This document shows, piece by piece, positions 36,849 through 48,777 of a stretch of 64,000 bases of DNA. This DNA comes from Anopheles merus (lineage: Eukaryota > Arthropoda > Insecta > Diptera > Culicidae). The DNA lies in NCBI RefSeq assembly GCF_017562075.2, contig NC_054085.1, forward strand, positions 17,016,222 to 17,080,221. The letters are read 5' to 3'. How positions within the stretch are numbered: the first letter of the stretch is position 1; each line of letters opens with the position of its first letter. The translations under genes were made by a program, and so were the position numbers. The notes under the pieces were generated by a model, which was given only the letters and a program-made list of their open reading frames with translations, did no database searches and was not told the origin of the DNA.

Positions 36849-38150
36849 TCCATTACTGCTTCTCCGGAAACAGCAAAAACCGAAGTACACTTGCCAGCCG
36901 GTTTTGCGTAGGAGTAGAGGGCAGGTCGCTGCGGAACGGCAGTGGAAAACATTTCCCGCTCGATGAGCTTCGATGTAGTGCGAAAGCGGGACCTGATCTT
37001 CGCCATCATCTTTCCGTCGGTAAAGTCATAAATCACGCCCCGGTTGTGCGTCCCTCGCGTGAAGCTTCCGGGAAGGGGTGATGAACGGGGGCCAAAGGGC
37101 CCTGCCCGACGATTCCGCCCCAGTGGCGACCCGTCCGCGCTATCCGGAATGGTTGATAAATTGGCCGTAGGAATGTCCTTCTTTTCTGCTCTGTTTACTC
37201 TGCGTGCTTTTGGTTTTGGGGAGGCAAAAGGAAAACAGTCTTGGAGCTCGTAGAGCGATCCAAATATGGGTGATGCCATTTGGAGTGTGCGTGTGTGTGT
37301 GCGTTTTTCCCATCATGTTTCCTTGTTATTTGGATGAGTGGCGGTCAGCCTCTTGCCACACGCTGATGCCACACTTGAACGCCTTTCCGGGACATTGGAA
37401 GGCTTTTTTTGGAGGCTAGAGGCCCGACCAACAAATGAAGTAGCTCCGAGGGCGCTACCGTGTGCGGTCAGTAAAACCTTTGACATCCCGGAAAGCACTA
37501 TTGTCTTAAATTAATGAACTGTAACGCTTCCATATTCGGAAGGCAGCACTCCACGCTCCTGGCGGATGGAGGGATGGATAGATGTGATGTGCTTTGTAGC
37601 TGAGGTACGGCGTTACGATGGCTTTTCCGTGACCCATTAAGGTCACCCAGCATACAAGGGGATCCTTTTAAAGAATAGTCGAGCATCACTAGTTTCACCC
37701 GAAAAAGGACAATCAACTGCACGCACGCAGTAGCAGGGCTGTGTGCGGTTGAGCTGCCGGGGAGAGTGGATCGTTCTTGAAGCACATGGGCACTAAAAAA
37801 AAACACCACCACCCTTCTAATCGAAAAGTTTCCACTTGAGTGATAGTTCCGGTGATGCGTCGGTTGATGCGGTTGACAAAAGCAAACTCCTTTACAGTGG
37901 CTGAACGTCGTGCAAGCATGGCCATCTCATTCCGGCTTGGTTGATGGAATCTGGCCGGCCCACCGTCAGAGCGTTCATCCGTTACGTGTGTTTTTATCGT
38001 AGATTGAAAGGACGAATCGGGCCGGAATGGTGCGTTTTTCTGTATGGGAAATTCAAATTAGGGCGACAAATTTTACGCTCTTCACCAGGAGTTTGTGGTG
38101 AAGCAGCTAGTGGGAGCAATGGGTCTATTTAAATGAGCAAACAGAAGCGA
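35771..38150. other. unique stretch with the longest ORF in the window
   Basis: The minus strand is open for 311 codons at 36344-37279. The product shows no domain and contains a histidine-threonine run made by the TG microsatellite at 36811-36842, and three other ORFs overlap it. I regard it as a chance frame kept open by GC-rich sequence. Another TG run lies at 37286-37301. Confidence 0.35.
36811..36842. repeat. (TG)16 microsatellite
   Basis: Sixteen uninterrupted TG units. Confidence 0.9.
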
Positions 38151-38350
38151 GGATGCTGTAGGCTTTAAGATTATCTTAACGCATATGTTAAAGTTCTTTA
38201 ATATTCAAAATTGTAAAATTTATGGTAAGGTATAAAAAAAATTCAATAAATTATTCTCCCTTACATTGTTTGACACTTGTTTCATGTTAAAATGGTCCGC
38301 TTACTCCAAACAGCTTTGATTAATGTGCTTTGTGTCACACAAAAGTAAAT
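38150..38350. other. AT-rich island
   Basis: Short AT-rich block with no ORF and no terminal repeats. Confidence 0.35.
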
Positions 38351-39574
38351 CCCCAAAAAATCACCATCCCATAAGCAAGTAAAGCAAACAGCGCAAACGA
38401 CCACACAATGGCCGGGTATGTTGTTTCCGAATGCCCATAAACATATTTTAATCCTCGCACCTACTACCTTCCCGGTAGGAACGTTCGCACCACGCTGGTG
38501 GACGCTGACAAATTCCAGACCAGCCAGAACCGGCCTCCAAACTTCAACCGGAGCTCATTAGCTGTCGGACGCTGTCGCTGGTAAAGCTCACCGAAGCTAC
38601 CGCCCGATACGATCCGCGTGCACTGTCATGCTCATAAATCTTACTTTTAATTGAAGACATTAAACTTGTTCACGCCATAATCATTCTTACTCCTTCCTGT
38701 GAACGAAACCGCACGCACAAGCCGAGTGCACGCACCAACAAGGCCGATGGAACTGTGAAAAGTAATTTTAATGCACACCTTTCCCCGTTTCCAAAAAGGA
38801 ACGTTCGCGTTGTCCATGTTTTGGGGTGTACATCCCCAATGCGGGAAAGGATGAAACGAATTAAACAAAAGCACAGCAAGGAGAAAAGAAAAAAGCGATC
38901 CCCAAATCATCACCAAACTACGCACCGTCCGACCGAAAAAAAGAGAATCAAAATCGTGTTAGCTTTAAAAGCTCCTCGGATTTCCCCCTTTGCCCACCGG
39001 ACTGACAGTAAGGTATGAAATAACTTCAGGGATTTCGTCGAAAGGGCAGGTCCAGACAGCTGTTGCCCTCTTTAGCTTTCCCAATAAAACGCAGTCTGGT
39101 CGCCCGTTTAGTGTGGCGAGACACTTTTTGAGGCACAAGCGCCCGGAACACGCGCATTCTTCGTCGCGTAACTTGGACGACGGGCTAAAGATGGTGGTGG
39201 GGGCTGGGCTGTGAAAAGCTCCGTAAAGCGTCCTCCGAGTGCAGTTCAGCCACAGTAGCAGCAACAAGAAGGGCATCGGGGTGAAAATATTTGTGTCGAC
39301 TCAGCGCGCACTTTCGCAGGGTGTGAAAATTTGTGCATTTCAGTTTGGACCAACGTGCATTCCCTGTGCACTGTGTTGTTGAGTTTGTGAAGCGGGCGGA
39401 CCGAAAAACAGTATCCAACCGGACGCCTTTTTGGAAGCGAAGTTTTGGCGCACAAACTCTTAAATTGTAATTTGCATGCATATTGCCCTAAGTAGCTCGA
39501 TCGTTCTTACCCGTCTTCGCTGCAGAGGGCGGCTGGGGTTAAGATTCTAAGACGTCCACCGTGGTGAGATCGAA

Positions 39575-39592
39575 AGAGAGAGAGAGAGAGAG
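39575..39592. repeat. (GA)n tract
   Basis: About nine GA units. On the minus strand this is a CT tract that could serve as a polypyrimidine tract, and GA repeats are also the binding sequence of GAGA-type factors in flies. Confidence 0.8.
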
Positions 39593-39741
39593 TGAGAGAT
39601 TCACACAGACACATATAGACACACACACCTCGATGGAGTGGCGAAAAGAGCTTACGCCGTTACGGTTCTCGTGCAAAAGGTGAAGAGTGAGTGAATATTC
39701 ATCACAATCATTAATTTTAAGGATGAAAGTCATTTCTTCGC

Positions 39742-39790
39742 GCTGCTGCTGCTGCTGATGCTGCTCCTACTACTGCTGATGCTGTTGCTG
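39742..39790. repeat. imperfect CTG/ATG/CTC trinucleotide repeat
   Basis: About sixteen imperfect trinucleotides dominated by CTG. In the plus frame starting at 39758 it encodes a leucine run, which is not evidence of a gene. Confidence 0.8.
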
Positions 39791-40037
39791 AAGTTTATTT
39801 GCTCCACTTCCGAGCCAACCACACCTCATCTGCTGGCGGAGAGCAATACTGGGCTGCTGGAGGACAGAACAGAGAAAGATAATGTTGTTGTTATGGTAGA
39901 AAAAAAGAGAGACAGAGAGGAAGGAAATGAGAAGAACCGAAATCGCACATTCTCAGGAAGTTTTCTGCAAAGATGATGTTATTTCAGCTAATTTGATGCA
40001 ATTTATTTTTATTATAAATTAAACTACTTACGCTTAC

Positions 40038-40079
40038 GAAGTTCGGAATGGGAGCCCTCGTTAGCGCCGACTGTTCGGT
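40038..40079 (-). CDS. possible 42-nt micro-exon with tandem donors
   Basis: On the minus strand a strong pyrimidine tract (GCTCCTCCCCCCCTTCAG) ends at 40080, followed by 42 bases and then GTAAGC. A second donor, GTAAGT, follows 7 bases later. The 42 bases are open in phase 0 (TEQSALTRAPIPNF) and in one other frame. A CTCAC sequence lies at a suitable branch-point distance. No neighbouring exons were found in this window, so the gene would have to extend outside it or through long introns. This is a splice-signal observation only. Confidence 0.22.
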
Positions 40080-40158
40080 CTGAAGGGGGGGAGGAGCGTT
40101 GGTGAGTGAGGTGAAGCTTAAAAGTTGCTCCGTTGAACTTGTGGAGTGTATTTATGGG

Positions 40159-40182
40159 CAGCAGTAGCAGCAGCAACAGCAG
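40159..40182. repeat. imperfect CAG repeat
   Basis: About eight CAG-type units with TAG and CAA interruptions. Confidence 0.75.
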
Positions 40183-40199
40183 CCGCATCAGCACATTTG

Positions 40200-40528
40200 G
40201 TGGTAGCGGCTGGCAATGAATAATGCTTCTCTGCTTGGATGATTTGTTCTGAGTGGAGAAGTAATCTTAACACGAGAATAGACAACTCGTTTAGGAGGTA
40301 TTATTTGGGATATCATACACAAGAATCCACTCAGTGTAGTGTTTTGATTATTTTTTTTTTCAGATATTCACAACTTCTGTTATAAGGTGGATTTACGAAG
40401 TCAACTATGTTTTGTTTAAAATAGAGTTTTACAGTTGGTGGCGTAAGTTATGTCGACTAGTCAAGTTAATTTTGGCTTAAAAAAATGCAATATTTAATGT
40501 TTATTTTTGGTGTGTTTGAGAAGAATTA
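40200..40528. other. AT-rich left flank of element B
   Basis: AT-rich sequence without ORF. TTTGGTGTGTTTGAG near 40515 resembles TTTGGTGTGTTAT near 41805 beyond the other end of element B. This may be coincidence. Confidence 0.35.
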
Positions 40529-41785
40529 GGATAAGCGTACCAATTATGGCTATAGAACCAATTATGGCTATAACGACCACTATTTTTGCTCTACAATAGT
40601 CTATTTGCATTCTAAAACCACGGAAGGATTTTTCTTTTCAAATATGAACATTTTAACACATTAGTGCTTCATTAGTTCCGTACTGCTCACCTCCGTTTAT
40701 TAAATATCACCCTTTTAAAATGTGTTGCCAAGATTGTTGGTTTCTCTTGCTTGTATTTTGCTAAGAGCAGCACTGTAGGATATTAGCGATTTTCTTTAGG
40801 ATATTAGCGAATCGTAATTTTATCTCAAAATCATCATTTTGGTGCAAATATATTAGTTATTTAAAGACTACACATCAACATCTACCTAAATTTAATTGAA
40901 AATATGCCTTTTTTCTGTACGTCCATAATTGGTACAACTAACGTTTGGTGCACTTAATATCGCAGTATGCTATGGATGCTTTGTTGACAACTGTCGTTTT
41001 GGTCGTGGCGCGTAGTTTACAAGTGAAAAAATCGTGGTTTATCGTTGTTATTTTCGAAATATAAAGTGTTATTATGTGTTTTAAGCATCATTTTCTTCTA
41101 AAATTATACAACATCGAATAAGTTTCATCGAAATAACGCAGTCTTGAATGACTTTCATACGAAAAAAAGGTATCTAAATGCCGCTCGTGTCGTACTATTG
41201 GCAAGTGCGCTCTTGTTCTTCTCTGATCGATAATTAGAGCATAATTGACCTTCAAGATAGTTGGGCAATGGCTACGATTCTTCTACGATTTAAAACAATT
41301 CAAACAGGCCACCCTGGTTTGCGCTCCTCTGTGTCTCGTGCTGAAACGGTAGCTAACTTCGGTATAGCTTCCAAATGAAGGAATATGAAGAAATGTCAGG
41401 AGATATAAAGTGTGTTAAAATAAGGTGTTATCAGAAGAATAAGTCCCTAAAATTTTTGATAAACTTGTTTTGAGTAAAAAAAAAATGTAAAAAAATGATT
41501 TTAGGTGTAAATATCCACCAGTTTTGGCTTACAACCACAATTGGTATAGCTATAGCGAATTGCTAGGAACACTATAGCCATAATTGGTAACTTGAGATGT
41601 AATTTTTAATCGATATTTTCTATTGTTTCGCTAAACATTGAGTCAAAAAAAATACCCTCGTGTTCTACACATTATAGGCTTCAAGAAAACATATAGACTT
41701 TCAAAATTTTACTCAATACTTATTTTTACAGCAGTAAAATCGGTATCTTGATGACATTATATAGCCATAATTGGTACACTTACCC
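40529..41785. mobile_element. non-autonomous DNA transposon with TA-flanked inverted ends (element B)
   Basis: The left end is TA/GGATAAGCGTACC and then AATTATGGCTATA. The right end is TATAGCCATAATT and then GGTACACTTACCC/TA. The two 26-bp ends differ at two positions. The motif ACCAATTATGGCTATA is repeated immediately inside the left end (about 40558) and recurs, often inverted, near 40923, 41537 and 41574. Total length is 1257 bp with no ORF over 60 codons, so it depends on a transposase made elsewhere. Its outermost bases resemble those of elements A and C, but the motif behind them is different. I cannot place it in a named superfamily. Confidence 0.85.
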
Positions 41786-42300
41786 TATGTTTGATGTGAT
41801 TATGTTTGGTGTGTTATAAAAGAAAATTGAAAATATTTCTTTGAATATAAGTCTAATATATTGGAATCGTTTTGGAGGTACGGGAATCACAACACAAATT
41901 GAAGTAGGGTTGAAACTTCTTATTGTTGGTATTTGTTACTTGATTTTAGTTATGATAGATTATGCTATCTTCGTTGCAAGAAGCTCATCAATCGTACAAA
42001 CAGTTCAAAATCATTGAGAATTCTTCTATTCAATATAAAACCGCAAAAGTATGTTATGGTCAGATGACTGCATCGTCTTCTGAAATCTAGAAATTCTCCA
42101 AAGAGCTTATAACAATCGCAACGAAAAAAGATAAAAATCACATTCAACGATCTCCAGAAATAAAAAAAACAGACAGATAAAATCGATCTCCAGCACGCCC
42201 TCGTTACGATCATTAAATAAATAAAATCCATCTTCCACCGGTCGAACATATTTGATGTCCCTTTAAGTATCGGAATGTAGCCCATGTGTTAAATCCGAAA
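41786..42300. other. AT-rich right flank of element B
   Basis: Contains a 106-codon minus-strand ORF (41965-42285) rich in phenylalanine and isoleucine. Its first residues (ILKGTSNMFDRWKMDF) faintly recall the start of a Copia-type Gag, but the similarity does not continue, so no element is called. Confidence 0.3.
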
Positions 42301-42747
42301 AAGCGAAGCATTCCATCCCGACACACACACTCACACGTACAAAAAGTAAAACCCGCCGATGGACGTAGATGCTTTCAATTACGAAACTTCACCGGAATGA
42401 GTGTACTTTACAGAAATGGAACCACAAACTACCGGTGAAACAATTACCGAAATGGACACGCTACATTTCCCAACCTTTCGGGGCTTCTCCAGCATTGGAA
42501 GGATAGCGGGCTTCAGGGGGGGAAAAAGAAGGAACAACGGTATCCATCTCTAAGTTCGACGAAAGTCGTGTAAAGGAATAAAATAATACACATTCACACA
42601 GAGCTGCACACAGAACACAGAACAGAAAACCCTCTCGAAACCCTTGACAGCCGTCTTTACAACCCGCCCGGGAGGAGCTCTTCTCACAGAACTGTCGACT
42701 GTCTTTTCGCTTAACAATGGACAAGTGTAGCGAAAAGTGGTTCGTCT
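42301..42747. other. unique stretch
   Basis: No gene seen. CA-rich near 42322-42336 and 42591-42620. Confidence 0.35.
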
Positions 42748-42941
42748 TCAGGATTTCACCAGATTCTTGAGCGATTTTCTTTCCCGTTTTCTGTGGTGGT
42801 TTTGGGTGGTTTTGGTCGAGTCCGGAAGGAGTTGTTCGTCGTCGTGGTTGTCGCATCTTCCCGGAGGGGCGAGTGATCCACCACGGGGGTGGTTTGGGAA
42901 GAGCACGAGGAGCAAACCGAGTACGACCACCGTCTTGACAT
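42748..42941 (-). pseudogene. signal-peptide-like frame lacking an aligned start codon
   Basis: On the minus strand a 60-codon open frame reads KTVVVLGLLLVLFPNHPRGG and continues through an acidic and polar stretch (CDNHDDEQLLPDS) to a basic ending (HHRKRERKSLKNLVKS) and a stop at 42748. It looks like a short secreted-peptide precursor. There is no ATG in this frame. The nearest ATG (42939-42941) is one base out of frame with it, and upstream in frame is a stop. It could be an exon joined to an upstream start, a gene broken by a one-base loss, a sequence error, or chance. Two other frames are open here too, which weakens the case. Confidence 0.15.
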
Positions 42942-43804
42942 ATTGAACTTGTTACAGATTTCTTCACTTGATTGGTTTCTGTTTATCTTTGTCCCGATGG
43001 TTTCGGGCTTTCGGTTCGATTGAGATGGGGGATGGTTGGGTTGTGACTTTTGCCACCAGCGCCGTAGTTTCCGGCTAGCGCGTTCCGATCCAGAGAGCGC
43101 GGTACCATTTTTGCCGCTGTCCCCCGGGCAAGAAGGAGAAATAAAAGTGCAACCTAAATGAACAACAATTTTGGAAATGATCCGAGGAAGCTTTAAGCCA
43201 GTAGAGTAGTCAAAGAAAAGTACACAAGTTACACACACACACACACAGCGAAAGAAAAGGGAAGGTAGCAAAACGGTTCAACCTTCCAAGCCAAGTGATG
43301 TGCATCCCAACAACAGTCAAAATCATCTTGTAAGACCTTTCCAACCGGGCGATATGTTCCGGTCACGACATCGTGTCCCTGCCTCTTCGCTTTAGCAAAG
43401 GATCGCGCACTGTTTGTTTTGCCAACGCGCTCCACAGAGGTATTTCGGAAGAGACAAATTGTGGCCTTTAAGCATTGCTTTCCTTTTTGGCGAAAGTCAC
43501 TCAATGCGTCGGCGGAAAGGAGGATGCTCCAATGCCAAACCACGAGGTAGTTAAAGACAACGTGAATTGAAGTCAGTCAAATGGACGTACGTTTGAAGCT
43601 TGAAACTGAGCAGCATAAATGCTGGACGTTGAAGATGAATCCGTTTGGGATGCTTCAATTTTCGGGCCGATGCTTTTCTTCCACGAATGGTCAGCCGATT
43701 GTTTTCTCTCCCCCTTCTCGCTACGGATAGCAAACATTCGAAGCGTCCGAGCCGAGGGCGGGAATCGGAGACGATACAAATTACTTACAATTATCCGTAA
43801 TTTG
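42942..43804. other. unique non-coding stretch
   Basis: Overlapping ORFs (171 codons at 42756-43271, 104 at 43229-43543, both minus) without domains. CA run at 43231-43247. Confidence 0.35.
43231..43247. repeat. (CA)n microsatellite
   Basis: About eight CA units. Confidence 0.8.
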
Positions 43805-44242
43805 TTATGCAAATGTAATTATTTTCGATTTCTCTCGTTTGCTCTCGTTAGATGGACGCGAAACATTGGAAACTCTGATTGAGTCAGCGTCAGCCAGCCA
43901 AAAAGTGAAAGGAACACGGCAAAACAGTACGGGCACATCAGGGGTGGAGTTCGCTTCAACCCGGGCGGCGTGGGTAATGTTTAGTGCCAGAAGTAAACAG
44001 TTTGTAAGCCAGAGCACGGTGCCGATGATGATGATGATCATGATCAGTGTTGGTGCACGGTTTGGGAATACCAACGGAGAGACCGTAATCAGCATGATTA
44101 GAAGGCCGAAGCTCCGAACGAAGAATTGGAAAAGACGCTGCACATACTCTCTCTCTCTCTCTCTCTCTCCGGTGGTGTTACATAAAACAAAAGCACACGG
44201 AAACTTTCCTCGTTTACGTGGCGGAAACGTGGCGCACCGCAA
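43805..44242 (-). CDS. possible ORF with membrane segment; unrecognised
   Basis: A 145-codon minus-strand ORF with two hydrophobic stretches, about residues 45-58 and 68-90 (IIIIIGTVLWLTNCLLLALN), followed by a polar part with N-linked glycosylation-type sites (NIT, NST, NVS, NES). A shorter version starting at the methionine before the isoleucine run would look like a signal-peptide protein. The isoleucine run comes from the GAT microsatellite at 44024-44039, and a 229-codon ORF overlaps on the plus strand. Not recognised, and quite possibly chance. Confidence 0.15.
   Translation of the reverse strand: MRCATFPPRKRGKFPCAFVLCNTTGEREREREYVQRLFQFFVRSFGLLIMLITVSPLVFPNRAPTLIMIIIIIGTVLWLTNCLLLALNITHAARVEANSTPDVPVLFCRVPFTFWLADADSIRVSNVSRPSNESKREKSKIITFA
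44024..44039. repeat. (GAT)n microsatellite
   Basis: About five GAT units followed by ATGATC repeats. Confidence 0.75.
44147..44169. repeat. (CT)n tract
   Basis: About eleven CT units. It is a GA-factor-type sequence on the minus strand. Confidence 0.85.
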
Positions 44243-46926
44243 GGTCTCTCATGGGGGCGATGGGAAAGGATTTTGTTGCTCGATATTGGTTAGGTATGGG
44301 CCAAGCTACCAAGCGGAGCCGGGGCCACACATTAGACAATTATCGTGCTGTTGCCTCCGGGATGGAAGTAACGCTGTTTTGAGTCATCAATTAAAAATTA
44401 TCCACTTTCTGTTTCGTAGGCAGTATGAGCGTGCTTGTTTTGGTTTGTGTCTTTCAATTCCATTTGCGATCAATCATTGCATTTTTCATCTGCCTACATC
44501 CGCAGAAAAGCGGAGAAAGAAAGGTTAATTAGCGCAAACTGAGCGATGCAACGAGTTGGGAATTGCTTTTGTACGTACGCTCACTTGCTGTCTCTTGGGT
44601 CGAATTGTGTGAAGCACGTGAGTGTTTGCCCATGACATCTTCGTTTGCGTAACAGCATTGTTCCGCAAACGGTTCCGATGCAAGCATGCTGTGAAAAGAT
44701 GTGTCGAGAGCAGCGGTACTGGCTCAAACACATCAAACAAGCCATTGGAATAAAGGTTCCCGCATACTCGGAAACGTTTAGAACGGCCAGCGAATGAAAT
44801 CATTTACCTATCCCGGGCAGTCACTTGTAACGACAGTTGCTGGAGTCGTAACGCAACTCAACGGACCAGCGGACGTTGTGTAAATTTAATTAATGTTAAA
44901 AACGGTCATTCAGAAACAGCTACACCAACCATAGGTCGTACTCGGCAAAGGGGAAGGGCATCATCATTCATCATTTCACTGTGACCCGGCATGTGAACGG
45001 CAATCCAGCCGCTATCCCGAAAGCTAAAGTTCAAACAACGGAAAAAGGGTTTAGTGGTGAGCCTTGGTACACGCGCCAGGATAATGGTGGATCATGGACA
45101 GTGCACACACAAACACATCAGGCTGCGTTTGGCAATTGTTGACGTTTTGGAACCATCGGTTACAATTTTGACGTGTCACTTCAATTCAGGTTGCGTTACT
45201 GTTTGTTTTACTTTTTGTTACATCCTCCCATCCTCCAGGAAATGGTCCAGCCTTACAGAAATAGAATCCTTCTGTGCGTACATCTCCTCTTGAGACCTGC
45301 TCCCAATCCTGGCAGACCGTGTCACTCTTCCCAACCATCATTCGGTGTTAGCAAACCCTTATTTGCGTTGCGTTTCGGACAGCATCGACAGCACCACCGG
45401 CATCCTTGCGTGACAAGTGCGAGATGTTCGCGATTGTATCACTTTACAGCATCACTGTTTGGAAAAGGGCTTCTTTTCTTCTGCGGGAAACTGTTGTGTG
45501 GTTTTGGTCCATCCCGGGGATGGATTAGGGTGCAAGATTGATGCTTTTTCGTGGGCCGTTGTGCTCTAGGTTCTTCCAACGGGGAATCTCTACAGCACAT
45601 GGAGTGACCAGCCTAAGCCTGTGTCGGTTGTTCGGCTCGCAGGGGGGGACCGACAGCACAGGACACCGTGAAGATTGATGATAATGCCTTGGTAAACAAT
45701 GGTCCGTGTGCAACGCCACCGCTCGGCGTAACGCGTTAGATCGTTTTGTAGTGAGTGTGTTAATTAAATGCATCTGCGCTTTGTTTGCACTTGCATTAGG
45801 TGCAATCAACGGGATTTGGGCCTTTGTACTCCCTGCTTTCCCCGACCGTGGATCGTCGTGGTGTTGATGGTTGTTTGGGTCATAGGTGAAGAATGCCTCT
45901 TACTTCAGGCAGTTGATGAAATTGCCCCCTAAAATGGACCGGATTTATTAAATCGTATTTCCGCCGAGAATACACAGCCAATCTAGACATCGCCGAAAAT
46001 ATTATCTTGATTGTGTGTGACAAGACAAGTCGCCCAGAAGCGCTGGTTCAGACATCATTCAAGCTAGCGACATTTTTCGCCAATCAGGATGATGTCATCA
46101 GCCATAAAAAAGAACGACTTCATTCGGCAGTACGGCACTCCTCAAAACGTCCCCAATAATGGCCTGAATGAAAAGAGATCTCCCATCCCCATCAGCAGTA
46201 GCATGATAATTGCCCCAAGGAACTCACCCAACTCGCTCGAAAGGTGAACCTAATGCACCTCTTCACGCAGCAAAAGCAACAGTAGTAGTACTTACCCTCG
46301 CCGTATCGTATAATCATAAATCATTTAAAATTTATATCCCTACCTCATTTTTCGAGACGCTGTCATATTTTATTTATGCTTTGCATTTGCTAACCATGTC
46401 CTTTGCGTCCGCATCATCGTGGGTTTACTTGGGCCACGCAACCGATCGAACAAGCTGTTCCTTACTGTACTGTGTACGCGTACGGCTCCAGAAAAAAGGG
46501 GGAGTACTTTGGACGTCCTTTCTTGTTCAGATTTCCGGACCGTATAGAAAGGAGTGGCAGGTTTGTCGTCGCAAAGCCAGGTCGCAGGACCTTGATGCTT
46601 GTTTTTTTTTGGTTGTTGTCGGTCTAAAGAGCTGTACACGGTACAATGCCACGGGACATGAATATTTTCATGCCTATTTAAACTATTCCGTAAAGGTCGT
46701 TGGGGATTCTCGGGCGCATTCTGTACCGGGCGTTACGGTGTACAGTGTGAAGCGAATGATTAGCAAAAAGGGATGTTTGCTAGGGTTCATGTAGTTCTCG
46801 ACGGGGAGCTTTGTGGGGAAAGTGGTCGATGTGCGATATCATGGTGGAACATTTTCTGCACCACTGTGTGCGTCTGTGTGTACGACGATGTCTCGATGGA
46901 AATGAACCGTAACCGGTCCGGGGAGA
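44243..46926. other. unique non-coding stretch
   Basis: ORFs up to 194 codons (46210-46794, plus) lack recognisable domains and overlap others. No repeats of note. Confidence 0.35.
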
Positions 46927-47264
46927 ATGTCTGGAAGAATGTCGCAAGAAACGTTGTCGGACGATGAGGTAAGCTGTCGTATAACAGCACAGCTGAGCGG
47001 TGTACCGGGTTATCCTTGCTAGTTGCAGCACGGAGTGTTGGTGTACAGGCTGGAAAACAATCTTCATCCACCAAACTGCATCGTCGTCATACCGCACACT
47101 CGATGACACGCTCTCATCAGCAGGATTCACGGGAAAACCACACCACTACTACCGCCGCCACGCAAGAACGCGACGCAAACGATGTGACTTTTCCATCGGG
47201 CCCACGTGGTCGTGGCTTTGGTCTTTTGGCCCTGCCTGCGATCGACTTTGAAAGTTGGGGTTGA
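46927..47264 (+). CDS. possible two-exon small gene, unrecognised
   Basis: Candidate exon 1 (46927-46968) starts with A at -3, encodes MSGRMSQETLSDDE and ends at a strong donor, GAG/GTAAGC, in phase 0. A possible acceptor follows at 47121 (CTCTCATCAG), with an alternative CAG three bases on. From there the frame in phase 0 reads QDSRENHTTTTAATQERDAN and ends in LPAIDFESWG and a stop at 47264. The intron would be about 150 bp, a normal insect size. The product would be about 62 residues with no known domain. Several upstream ATGs exist and the acceptor tract is mediocre, so the model is weak. Confidence 0.22.
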
Positions 47265-48775
<1,511 letters not shown>

Positions 48776-48777
48776 TA

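Larger units (their letters stand above)
38351..40037. other. unique non-coding stretch with GA and CTG repeats
   Basis: Mixed composition. It holds a GA run (39575-39592), a CTG/ATG-rich stretch (39742-39790) and a weak minus-strand exon-like pattern at about 39513-39548 (acceptor after a CT-rich tract, donor GG/GTAAGA). No gene can be named. Confidence 0.4.

Noticed and set aside
41965..42285. Possible Copia-type Gag remnant on the minus strand
   Set aside because: Only the first 16 or so residues recall the family. No later Gag motifs, zinc knuckle, protease or LTRs could be seen.
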